Assembly: GCA_018398585.1 (NCBI GenBank)
Contig: JAGTTD010000005.1
Location: forward strand, 36,768,750 to 36,832,749
Reading direction: 5' to 3'
DNA from: Simmondsia chinensis
Taxonomy: Eukaryota > Streptophyta > Magnoliopsida > Caryophyllales > Simmondsiaceae
Length of the DNA stretch: 64,000 nt
Below are positions 1 through 11,500 of the stretch, one piece after another; position 1 is the first letter of the stretch; each line of letters starts with the position of its first letter. The position numbers were made by a program, and so were the translations under genes. The notes beneath the pieces are model-generated. The model had not been told where the DNA came from, made no database searches, and saw only the letters and a list, made by a program, of their open reading frames with translations.

Positions 1-994
1 GCCCGAGGATCACATTGTTTGGTTCCGCAACTAAAACTTCAAGTGCTACACATCCTAGCTCGTAGTTTATCCATCTCCATCTGGATTTGAAATAAACCTT
101 TGTAATACAAACTCGCTGCCTATTTGCTTGTTTGTCGTTGTATTATATATTACTAGTTTTGCTATGTGAGATACATGGTTGATGCAATAATTATATTTCC
201 TACTTATTTTCCATGGGATACATGAAATAATTATAGCAAACGACTTTGCTCGATGTTTTTTTTTAATTGAATTAGTTGTCTTATCCATAGATATTAGAAA
301 CACCATAACTAAACAGGCAAAATGGTGCTCATACAAACAAAAAATAAACATAAATATCGATACTCTAATTTTGATTCCAATAATTCCTTTTAGTTTTTGG
401 ATGGGTGTAAAATTTTCTTTGCATATAATGGAGAATTAATTATTTTTCTTTGTTATAAATATCTTTATTATTACGGCAAATGTTTGGCTAAATTGTCATA
501 TAAATTAAGTTTCATGAAGTTTATATTATTATTATTGTGTATTTAGATTGTCAAACATTATAAAATTTTCACAAATTTTATAATATATAAAAGTGATTAT
601 GTAGAATTTTTGTATAAGTTGTCATAGTTCATTGTAATTTTAAATTAAAATGTTTAAAAATAAGGTAATGAATTAAATATATTTAAAATAATGAAAAAAA
701 TTAAAAAAAAAAAAATTTATGTTACAGCCAAATCAAACACAGAAAAGATTTTTGGGTTAATAATTATTCCTTTAAAAATGGTGCAATCAAACAACAAGAA
801 AAGAAAAAACTTTAGTGGGTTAATGGTTTATTGTCTTAATCGTGTTTTAATTTATTATTTTTAACAAAAATTTAGAGAAGTTTGGAAGAATAAAATTTTA
901 TATATTTTAAAACGTCAGGATATCTAAATGATAAATAATTAAATTTTAGGGTACATATCATTTCCATGTATAGAAAGATAGTTATCTTTCTATT
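1..994. other. AT-rich intergenic DNA, no gene seen
   Basis: No coding stretch with protein-family resemblance and no repeat ends were recognised. The sequence is strongly AT-rich with short poly-A and poly-T runs. The longest open frame on the minus strand (67-351) resembles nothing I know. Confidence 0.6.
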
Positions 995-1275
995 GAGAAT
1001 TTATCACTTAGGTATCATAAGATTTAGACATTTATTATTAGGTATACAAATATTTTAATATATATACAATGAGGTACTTTAAAATCTCAAAAGTTTGTCA
1101 GTTAGGTACCCTATGCCGCAACTTGGTAAATTTTTATCAAAAACTGATTAATTTTCACTATAAAATATTAACGTTGTACATAACTACAATTATATATATG
1201 AGATATATCAATGATTTCAACAAAAAATTTAAGCAGATTACGAAAAAATTCACCGAATTACAACATAAAGTATCT

Positions 1276-1447
1276 ATATATAGGGATTTTCTAACATGTG
1301 TCCATTGGTGTATTAATTGCACTTTTATTCATTCATTTTTTTTTACCAAATATAAAATTTATTATTATTTTTGTATTTGGCCAATTAAATACTAAAATAT
1401 GATGCAATTAATATACTTTAGACACATATTAGAAAGATCCCTATATA
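1276..1447. mobile_element. Small MITE-like inverted repeat inside family-R copy 1
   Basis: Two inverted arms of about 45 bp face each other. The left arm starts TATATAGGGAT and the right arm is its reverse complement ending ATCCCTATATA. Each arm continues through an ATGTGTC and a TATTAATTGCA block. The centre is T-rich. The total of about 170 bp with no coding capacity fits a MITE. Superfamily unknown. Confidence 0.55.
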
Positions 1448-2261
1448 TAAGTAAAATAATATGTTATATTAACATTTTACAATATAAAATTATAACATTA
1501 TAATTGAAGACACACACGTATTGTCATTATATTTCACATTGATAATTTTTAATAAAAATTAGAGATGGCAAGTGGGCTAAGTCGGCCCGGAACCCGGCCT
1601 GAGCAAGCCAGGCAACGGGCCCCAAAAAATTTGGGGTCCAGCCGAGCCATTGGGAGAGGGGGAGCCGTTGCTTCCCCTTCCTTTTTCAGAGATAATACCC
1701 ATCTCCCCATTCTATTTCCTCACAACAAATCTTCATCCAATTCTCTCTTCTCTCCCTACATTCATTTACTTCCTTCTATTTGCAAGAATTGTGCACCAAA
1801 TTGGCCACCTCTAGCTCGTAGAATCTCGGTGAAGTTTGAATTTCATTATTCACTTCGGTAATTTTAGTATCAAAATTTTATTTGTTTCGCATTTTTTTCT
1901 ACTTAATTTGCATTAGTAATTACATTTTTAAATACTAATCATTGATACTACCATGGCACACAATGCGCCTTCATCTGGAGCTGGTCGTTCTAATTCCAGC
2001 TCTTCTTGATCGTTTCAAGTACCTAAGAGGGGTAGAGTTGTCGAACTTGATACTGATGAACGAGCATTTTTAGAACCACGCCTATTACCTCCATACATTG
2101 ACACCATATATTGAGACCTCCAACAATAACAATACTACAACGACCAAGATTTTTTTGAGTCGGGTGGCGGTGGTGGAGACTCACAGATTGAAGAGGAACC
2201 CACGCTCACCACCGAAACCCAACCCGGTAGAGCTAGTACTAGTAAGCGTAGTACTAGTGGG

Positions 2262-4846
2262 GTATGGAAGCACTTCAACTTAGATAGGAACAATAATAAA
2301 GTGATTTGTAAATTATGTGACCCATCCAAGGCCTTTAGTCATCCACCGGGCAGTGGGACATGCACATTAATTAGACATATAATTAGGTGCCACCCCGAAC
2401 AAGACACAGATAAAGCCCAACAACAGTTAGTACAGCAAGCGATCGGTGCGCTTGCTAACTTTAGGTTCTCCCAAAAAACTAATAAACGAGAACTAACTAA
2501 ATATATAATTACGGCTGAAAAGCCTTTTAGCACCGGTGAAGACCCTAGTTTCGTCACGTATCTCCAAACAGCGGTGACCCCGCCATCATAAGGGTTCCTC
2601 GTAACACTTTAAAGCGGGACGTGTTTAAAGTTTACAATAAGATGAAAACTGAGGTCTTCGAAATTTTTAGGGCGAACACAAGCATATTCTCGTTGACGTT
2701 TGACACTTGGAAGTAGAAACCCGGTGTGCCTTACTTGTGTGTAATGGCACACTGGTCGATTCCTCCTTCACCATTCAAAAATGAATAATCCATTTTGCAT
2801 ATTTAGATTATCCCCACACTGCTGATATAATCACAGGTACGATTATGGAGGCCGTCCGTGAGTGGGGGATAGAGCGTCGTATTTTTAGTATTATTTTCGA
2901 CAACACTACAAGTAATAACATATCCGTTAAACAACTAAGTAGGCATATGAAACCCGTGTTACGTGGACGGTGTTTTCTTTTACGTTGCATCTGTCATATA
3001 CTGTATTTAATAGTTATGGATGGTCTAGGTCTAATAAACGCTTCTCTTTCCACCTTAAGAGATATAACAGTTGCAATAAAATCATCCAGCACCAGAAAGA
3101 GAAGATTTAAACTTCTCTTTAGGGCACATGTTAGAAAATATGTTATTATAAATATGTCGTATATTTATTGCTACTATCAACCATTAGGTATATCAACGAC
3201 ATGTTTGTAAGTTAGAAAAAAGCATTTATTAGAAAAAATCACCGCTACAGTTAAATGGGTAACCTGTGGGTTACCCATTTAATAATCGGAGTGGATCAGA
3301 GTTGAGAGTTCCGGACCCATATGATAAATGAGTGGGGTTCGGGTTGACTTCATTCTAATACCCTTCGCATAACACGAACACAAACACGATACGAAACGAC
3401 AAATTTGCCACCCCTAATCAGCATGCATTTGTCAAGTAAGCAAAGGTAAAAGGTCAATTTGAAATATTAGACTAAAAAAAAAAAGAAAATTGAAATTTAA
3501 AAAAAAAATAGTGACCTAATGTTTTTTTCTAATTTTTTTTATTTTTAAATCAATATTACAAATTGATTATTTTACCTTATATGACACCTTGCCATGTGAC
3601 ACGCTAATTGGGCGTGTTATTTTAAGATTTTTTAATTTTTACATGCTATTTTGAAAATTTTAAATTTTTACATACTATTTTAGTAATAAAAATACTTATA
3701 AATATTATTTTAAAAAACCACCCAAGAGTTTTTATTTTATTTTGGGTAAATGAGCTGAGATTTTATTAACAATGAGAATTGAACTCTTATATATCATTAT
3801 ATTATATATAAACAATTTAAATTAGACTTATCAACTAGGTGGTCATCAACTGTAGACATGTTAGAGCGCATACTACAATACAAGGATGTTCTAGTGAAAT
3901 TTGTACAGGATACTCATTTAAATTTAAGTGATTATAATCTGAACAATGTATACTAGGACACCATTAACGAAATTTGTAAATTTTTTACCATTTTTAGAGG
4001 CGCTACCACCTTTTTTTCTAGTTGCTATTATCCAACCGTACTACAAGCAATATCTAAATTGATTGATATTGTGTCTTGGATGTCGAAAAATGAATCTAAC
4101 CCCCATGTTGACTAAATCGATTAATGCTATGAAAACAAAGTTTTATAAATATTATTCTAAACTACCCCTTACACGCTGTTTTACCACTATTTTGGATCCT
4201 CATTGTAAACTCATAGGCTTGAACTTGTTTGCCAAATATTTTCCAAACAATTAAAATATGATTTCGATACCAAAAAATTCATTGCGCAAGTTGATTCAGA
4301 CCTATACACTTGATTTTCCAATTATTCTCGGAGATTATCATCTGATAATCTACATGTTACTTCTACTACAATTGGTTTTCCACATCTAATGAAAGTAGTG
4401 CACACACGTCAATTCCGTGGAAGCTGTTGGACCAATTCACGCCCACACAAGCTCCCACGTCATGTGACGAGTTAGATTACTATATGCGGACGCCGCTAAT
4501 CCAGTTCGTCCCGACACCGGCGAATCCGCAATTTGATATTTTGAAATGGTGGTGTACAAATCAAACCCAGTATCCTGTGCTTTCCACCATGGCATGTGAT
4601 ATACTAATGTATCCGGTGTTTTCAGTAGTATCGGAGTGCGCTTTTAGTCTTGGTGGTAGGTTGCTTGGAACGAAGAGCGTGAAGCTATTATCGTCTAGCT
4701 TGGAGATGTCAGTGTGCTTAAAGGACTGGATGTACGCAGAGGCTAGGGAGAAAAACGTACTAAGGCTGGGTTCATTGAGCAAGGATGAAGACGACCGCAC
4801 TACCGATACTTTAAATGGCTGCACAGCAACCCCCCAGCTAGTGTAG
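2262..4846 (+). pseudogene. hAT transposase remnant (BED finger to hATC domain)
   Basis: Fragments in different frames line up as one transposase. At 2262-2405 a BED-type zinc finger shows the W-x-H-F start, a C-K-L-C pair and a downstream H-x4-H. At 2790-3125 the catalytic core region reads like hAT proteins, with a WGIE block, an FDNTTSNN block, then CICHILYLIV. At 3825-4255 the next part begins TRWSSTVDMLER. At 4427-4846 the C-terminal dimerisation domain carries YPVLSTMACDILMYPVFSVV, ECAFSLGGR and LEMSVCLKDWM. In-frame stops and frameshifts break it throughout, so no intact protein is possible. The order and spacing match Ac/hobo/Tam3-family enzymes. Confidence 0.88.
3127..3825. mobile_element. 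Non-coding insertion inside the hAT transposase
   Basis: Transposase similarity stops near 3126 and resumes near 3825 with no loss between conserved blocks, so about 0.7 kb has been inserted. It contains a palindrome around GGTAACCTGTGGGTTACC and a GCCACCCCTA end near 3407-3416 typical of short plant hAT-like elements, plus AT-rich DNA. Exact borders were not found. Confidence 0.5.
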
Positions 4847-5573
4847 ACTAATTTCTTATTGTTATACGTCTATATCTTATTTTTATTTTTTAATAAATAT
4901 ATTTGTACTTTTAAATAGTAGGATCCAACTACTGTAGTTGTATTTGCTATATTATTTACCATTATTTATTATATATTTTATTTTATTACATATAGTTAAC
5001 ATTATTAATGATTGTGATGGATTATATTTGTATCTTATACTATTCATCGATGATTACAATAATTTTTATACAAAGAGAATTTGTATTTCTGTAATTTTAT
5101 ATATTATTAAAAAAAACCAAAAAGGGGGCCCAGGCTCGGGCCGGGCTGAGCCCTCCCGGCCTGCTACAATGCCGGGCCTAGGGGGCCCAACCAACCCGGC
5201 CCATGGCCACCTCTAATAAAAATCTATTAAATTTTGATAAGAAGTATCTAATTAACAAAATTTTTAAAATTTAAGACACTCAAGTGATTAAATTTAAAAA
5301 ACGTAAAGTACATGAGTGATAAGTTTCCATCATCTATTTTGTTGTAATGGTAAATATATAACTTGTTTCAGATCGATCAGCACAGTGCTTTGCGCAGGAG
5401 ACCAAGCCCCAACAGATGAAGATGATCGCCGTTTGGGTTCAGATCTACCAAATTCTCCTCCTCAGCTTTTGATTTTTCGATTCTTAGATAGTAAAATTCA
5501 AATTCGGAGTTAGAATCGCAGTTCAATCGGAGCAATTATTGCGATTTACGAACCCTAATTTTACCCGGCGGCG

Positions 5574-8500
5574 ATGGCTCCTCCGGCTTATCAGTCTCAG
5601 CGATCTCCTTCGCCTTCTCAGCCTTCTGGGTATTTTCTTTCGCTTTTCTTTTTTGTGAATTATTGGGGTTAAGGATTCTACATGTGTGATTGTAGTAAGA
5701 ATTTCAAATGGGAGATGTGTGAGTGAAGAGATCAAATGTATAAGCTTAGTGAGTTACTCTAGCTGATATGTATTGGTTTTAGAATGGAAAGCTTCTTGGG
5801 CTTATGTGGATATCGTATGTACCACCTCCGTGGATCCCGTATGTCAATTGGTTACAGATTCCCCGTGTGAATCTATTAAGAATCCATGAGGGAGTTGTGT
5901 GAGTGAACAGATCAAATGTATGAGCTTAGTGAGTTACTCTAGTTGATGTCGATTGGTTTTAGAATGGAAAGCTTATGGGGCTTATGTGGATGTCGTATAT
6001 ACCCACTCTGTGGACCTTGTTTGTCAATTGGTTACGGACTCCACGTGTCAGTCTAGTGAGAATCCACGAGAGAGTTGTGCAAGAGAAGAGATTAACATAT
6101 AAGCTTAATAAGTTATCTCACTTAATGTCATTGGTTTTATGATAAAACCCTATTTGGGCTTATATATGGATCTTGTCTATGCTAATCCATGCATCGGGCA
6201 CAGTCAAATTTAACAATTGGATTCTCCGTTTAAGTTAATGTGCTTTTTTGTTGATTTGATCTCTCATATTCTGCATGTGGCGATTGAACGTGGTTTGATC
6301 ATGTCTTTTTGGGATCATAAATCTTTCAATTTCGTTCAATTTTCCCTTTTTTTGATGCAAAATGTCAATGTCGATTTGTTTAGCTATCTTTTACCCTTAG
6401 TTTAGTTTATATTTAGTTTAGTTTAGAAATTAGTAAGTAAAACTGAGCAAAATTAGAAAAAAGCAAACTAAAAAATGTTAGTTTTCACATGTTTGGTTAC
6501 TGATTAATTTCTTCTCGCTTTTCTTAGTAAACAACTAGAGCTTTTACTCAATTTTACCTACTTTTGCTTTTTCTTAGTTCTGCTCACCTTTTCCACCTAT
6601 TTTGTGGGAAAAACTGGGAAAAGTAGAACTACAATTTTACTCAGTTTTGTCTAGTTTTGCTTTTTTCAAGTTCTGCTCACTTTTTTCCGCCAATTTAGTC
6701 ATTGCTATTTTATGTGAGTAGTTCCTTTTTGTTCTTCGCAAGGCCCTAGAATACACATCGCTGCTAACATCACGCAATGAAGGTAATTTTTTGGGTAATT
6801 AAGTGGGGATACCTATGATGTTTTGTTCTAGGGCCTCAACTTTGATAGCTTTTAGCTGCCTCTCTAGGCTACTATCGATGTGGGTTTAGTGTCTATTGAT
6901 GTTTCCTATAGTCTTTTGAAATTCAATTAAAAATGAAATAATTTATTCTGATTCATTGAAGTTGTTCTTGATCTATCCTGCTTCCTCTTCAAGTTGTTTT
7001 GAGATTTATTAGCAATTAGAAATTCTAGCGTCTCAGTAGTTTGTATTTGTTTGTTCATTAATCATTGCTCATCGGAATACAGCATTGCCCTTTCCCTTTA
7101 TCGCTTTTGCCCTATTCACATGTTTTCTGTGGAAGGTCATGCATTCATCTATGACGGGAACTTCTGTCGATATCCGCTTTCTATAATTTTAATTTGATCA
7201 TGTTTGTCAATTTTGAATCTTAATACGTCTAGTCATCTCTCTCGCTCTGCAGAAAAAGTGAAGTTTCTGATCTGAAACTTCAACTCCGGCAGCTTGCAGG
7301 AAGCAGAGCCCCCGGGACTGATGACTCCAAGCGGGAGCTCTACAAGAAAGTCATCTCTTACATGACCATTGGCATTGATGTCTCATTACTATTTAGTGAG
7401 ATGGTGATGTGCTCGGCCACATCCGACATAGTCCTAAAGAAAATGTGTTACCTATATGTCAGCAATTATGCAAAGTGCAATCCCGATCTCGCCCTCCTTA
7501 CCATTAATTTTCTTCAAAAGGATTGTAATGACGAGGACCCTATGATCCGTGGGCTTGCATTGAGGAGTCTGTGTTCATTGCGCGTTGCCAATTTAGTTGA
7601 ATATCTGGTTGGCCCATTGGGTTCTGGACTAAAAGATGGTAGTAGTTATGTCAGAATGGTTGCAGCTATGGGGGTTGTTAAATTGTACCATATATCTGCA
7701 GCAACTTGCATTGATGCGGATTTCCCGGCAATGCTCAAACATTTGATGCTCAATGACCCAGATACCCAGGTGCAATGTCTAAAGATTTTGTGGTTTCTCT
7801 CTTTATATTGTGCTTGCGGCCATGCCCACATTGGTGTGTGCAAGCTCGTAGCATTGAAATTTTACTTGTATTCATATTTGCCATAGTCTTGTTGCGTTAG
7901 GTGCAAGAGCAACCTATTTGCGCCGCACTTGGAAACTAAGTGTTCTAGAAGACAGTTTTAAAATGGGTCTGGTCCAGAAAAGCTAAAAAGAAAACTAAGC
8001 TGTTTCTACCCAATCTTGACAAAAACTAAAACCTTCATGAACGGGGCAGGACTCATTTTTTGTAGTAATAGCGGCAGGTCTCATGAGATCTATGAGATCT
8101 ATGCCCCTTAATGAATCAAATGTTCTATTAGAATGAATAAGATAGGATATAATGCTGGGCCCCCTTGAATGGCTTGAGCTGCATGTCCTTCCACCTTCAT
8201 TTGATTAAGGGGCATAGATCTTGGCTTAGGTTCGGGTCCATAGGCAGTGACAATTGCCCTATGAAACATTTTCAGCAACAGTGTTTTTGACCACAAAACC
8301 GCTGGGGGCCTGGGCAAAGGTGGTGAGGGTATTTGAGTCAGCATGGCAAGCCTACTCCTTTGAGCTCGGACTCCAACAAGAGGGAAAAATGAAAAAAAAA
8401 AAAAGTCACAATTTCAAGGGGTTATCTCGTTCCCACAGCATCAAAGAGTACCTTTCTGTGCACTATGTCCTGTTTCACTAATAAGGAAGATATACACACA

Positions 8501-11500
8501 CACACAAATACACATGCGTGCAGACATGCATATTTATCGTTGCAGTCGCTCAACACATATCCTTGCCATACATATTAATACATGTTTAGTATTTTATTAA
8601 ATTCCCTAACTAATGAAACATTGCTTCTGAGGTTTCTATTTCCATTTGTGTTTTATAGCATGTTGCTTTTTTCTGCGGTGGTCTTTGATTGACAATATTT
8701 CTACCATTGTGGTTGCTGATGACACTTTTTCCCTTTATCCCTCGTTTATTTTTTAGGTTGGATCTTTTGATGACTTATATTTGAGTTCTTATGCTGCATA
8801 ATGTGACAGACTTCAATACATTTTTCTACCAGGTTGTAGCTAATTGTTTATCAGCCCTTCAAGAAATATGGAGCTCAGAATCAACTAATTCTGAAGAAGC
8901 ATCCAGGGAGAGAGATTCTTTGCTTAGCAAGCCTCTTATATATTATCTTTTGAATCGGTAAATTGTTGACCTTCACTCACACAGCCCCATATATGCTTAT
9001 TGGTTTAATGTCGGGCAAAGATATCTTATAAGCAATATGTTTGAGAAAAAGAACAGTATGGCACATTTTTTACTATATACATGAGAGGGGTAACATGTTT
9101 TGAGATAAGGGCATAAAGGAAACATACAACAATAACAAACCCAGTGCCTCAAGTAAAGGAAACATATTTTGAAAAAAAGAAAAAGAAGGATAGTTCATAA
9201 ATCATCCATCATGTCATCTATTCCTGTTGCCATGTCATTTTTCAGTTGCCGCATCATTATCGTAGGCACATACGATAAAGCTAATGCCTCGTATTATTTG
9301 TCTAAAACATTTTCTCCTTGTTCCTTTTTTCGAGCATGTTGCCCTTGCTTTTTTTTTTTTTTCAAAAACATGCTACTCGTTTTGTTTATTTAATAGACTT
9401 TATGCCCTTCCTGTTCCTTTTCTCAAACATATTGCCCTTTCAAGGTATTTTTTTTCCTCCATTTTTACATTGCTTTGAAGCCTGCTTTTCTATTTCTCCA
9501 TTGAGATTTGTATCTCTTGATATTTGACAAACATTCGGTTTGCAATGTGCCATTATACCTTGATGTATCAGGAAGGGAGGGAAGAGTTTTGCTTATATCT
9601 TTCAGTCATACACCACATGCGAGGGACTTTTGTGCTCAGTGAATTAGTTATGCATCATATGTGTTTTTATTGATATGTATCTTACAAGAAAAAGTATTTA
9701 TTGGTATATACAAATTCATATGTGCGATATCATTGTTGTTAGCTTAAGTAGAAGTCCCTTGTACACAGCAGTAAATACCATTGGTCTTGAGTAGTACCAG
9801 GATGGGCTGACCGCCTGGGAAGTCCTCACCCCTCAGGTTGGGGGTACTTGAAAACAACCTCTCTTTAGGATACCACCCTGAAGGGGAAGGCTGCGTACCC
9901 CCCCGTGGACCCTGCTTAGACGCGAGCCCTTTGGACACTGGAATGTTGCTTTAAAATGTTGCTCTTGAGTATTTAATTTTTCTTCTTATTTATTTTTGTT
10001 TGTTACTGGTTCTTATCTTTTCTTGACGCTTTGCATTCAGGATCAAACAATTCAGTGAATGGGCTCAGTGTCTTGTACTCGAGTTGGTGGCCAAGTATGT
10101 ACCATCTGACAACAATGAAATATTTGATATGATGAATCTTCTTGAGGACAGGCTTCAGCATGCTAATGGCGCAGTCGTCTTAGCAACCATCAAGTTGTTT
10201 CTACAGTTGACCTTATCTATGACTGATGTTCATCAACAGGTGCATATATAGTCGTTATATGTTTCTATGGGTGAGATCTTGCATGGTTTGGAGTAGACAT
10301 TGCATGTGTTTGGTATTAAGACAAGTTTTGATATGTTTTTCACCTTAATATACACCAGTGAATTTCTTATGGTAAAAGGGTGCTCTTTCTAGGATTTCTT
10401 TGAACGAAAAGCCTTGAGAGCTTCGCTGACATTGTCGTAGTTGATATGCTGAGAAATAGGAGATATTTATATTATTTAATTCTTTGTTTTTTTATGCTTC
10501 ATGGTTTTATATTTGAGGACATCTTGTTGTATATTCTTCAAACATTCTTTTGCTCTTAATAGCATTTCTTTCTTCGATAAAAAAACATGGCGAAAATACA
10601 GTAGAATTACATAATAGCATGAAGCGATTTTCAACTTATATTTAACATTCGGACAAAGATTGTAATTTAGCGTAGAAATGAAAATTTTGACTTCTTACTT
10701 GTTATACAAGCGAAAGAAAGGATGCCGGACATTCATTTTTCTGTTATCGGGTATCAGTCATTGACGTGGGTGATTTCTCTATTGCGTTTTTCGTATTTGT
10801 GACTGTCTAGTTGCATCGTCCTCTTTGCCCTTTCTTTTCAGGTGTATGAGCGTATTAAAGCACCTTTGCTTACCCTAGTGAGCACTGGGAGTACAGAACA
10901 GTCATATGCTGTGTTAAGCCATCTTCATCTTCTGGTGATGCGTGCACCGATGCTATTTTCGTCAGACTACAAACATTTTTATTGCCACTATAATGAACCG
11001 TCCTATGTCAAGAAGTTAAAGCTTGAAATGTTGACTGCTGTAGCAAATGAAAATAATACATATGAAATTGGTAAGGCTACCCTCTTGCTTCTCATTTGGG
11101 TCTCGGAATATGTTTGCCATCATAGTTTTTCTTTTTACTGTGCTGCGGTAGGACTGGTAAATATATCATGCCATATTAGTGTTCTTGTCATACAATGGGT
11201 TCTAGAAAAAGGGTCCACCAAAATGCAACATGTTCAATGAACGGGTCAAATAACCTCAATCCTTATCCAAGCCAATTAATAAACGGGTAACCCTCTAGTT
11301 ACCAGATTAATTATATTGGGGAACCTTTTTGTCATATGCAATTTCAGAAATACAAATATGTCAATGATATGCCCTTATAGTTGATACTAGCAATGGACAC
11401 ATGACAATTATAATTGTCTAAATAAAGTATCAAATTAAAATGATCAAACATAGTTCATATTATTTCACGCTGACATCGACTACAGAACATATATAAAATA

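Larger units (their letters stand above)
1560..5215 (+). mobile_element. hAT DNA transposon, autonomous type but decayed
   Basis: Ends are TAGAGATGGCAAGTGGGC on the left and GGCCCATGGCCACCTCTA on the right, imperfect terminal inverted repeats followed by GC-rich subterminal sequence (GGCCCGG, CCCGGCC). Both sides carry the identical 8-bp direct repeat ATAAAAAT (1552-1559 and 5216-5223), the target duplication size of hAT elements. The interior encodes remnants of a BED zinc finger, the transposase core and the C-terminal hAT dimerisation domain in the correct order. The element is about 3.66 kb, partly because of an internal insertion. Stops and frame changes show that it is inactive. Confidence 0.9.
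995..5330. repeat. Long-inverted-repeat element (family R, copy 1), split by a hAT
   Basis: Left part 995-1551 starts with TTATCACTTAGGTATC and contains TATATACAATGAGGTACTTT. Right part 5224-5330 ends with a degenerate inverted copy of the same terminus (CAAGTGATTAAATTT, then GAGTGATAAGTTTCC). Other copies lie at 19033-19555, 28555-29045, 39288-40160, 40173-40700 and 62150-62385. The family is non-coding with long, decayed terminal inverted repeats. I cannot assign it to a superfamily. Confidence 0.55.

Noticed and set aside
1565..1861. Proline/arginine-rich protein at the start of the hAT
   Set aside because: It is translation of the GC-rich subterminal region of the element, which is non-coding in this family.
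3825..4846. Domesticated hAT transposase gene
   Set aside because: Stops and frameshifts separate the conserved blocks, and the element still has its termini and target duplication.
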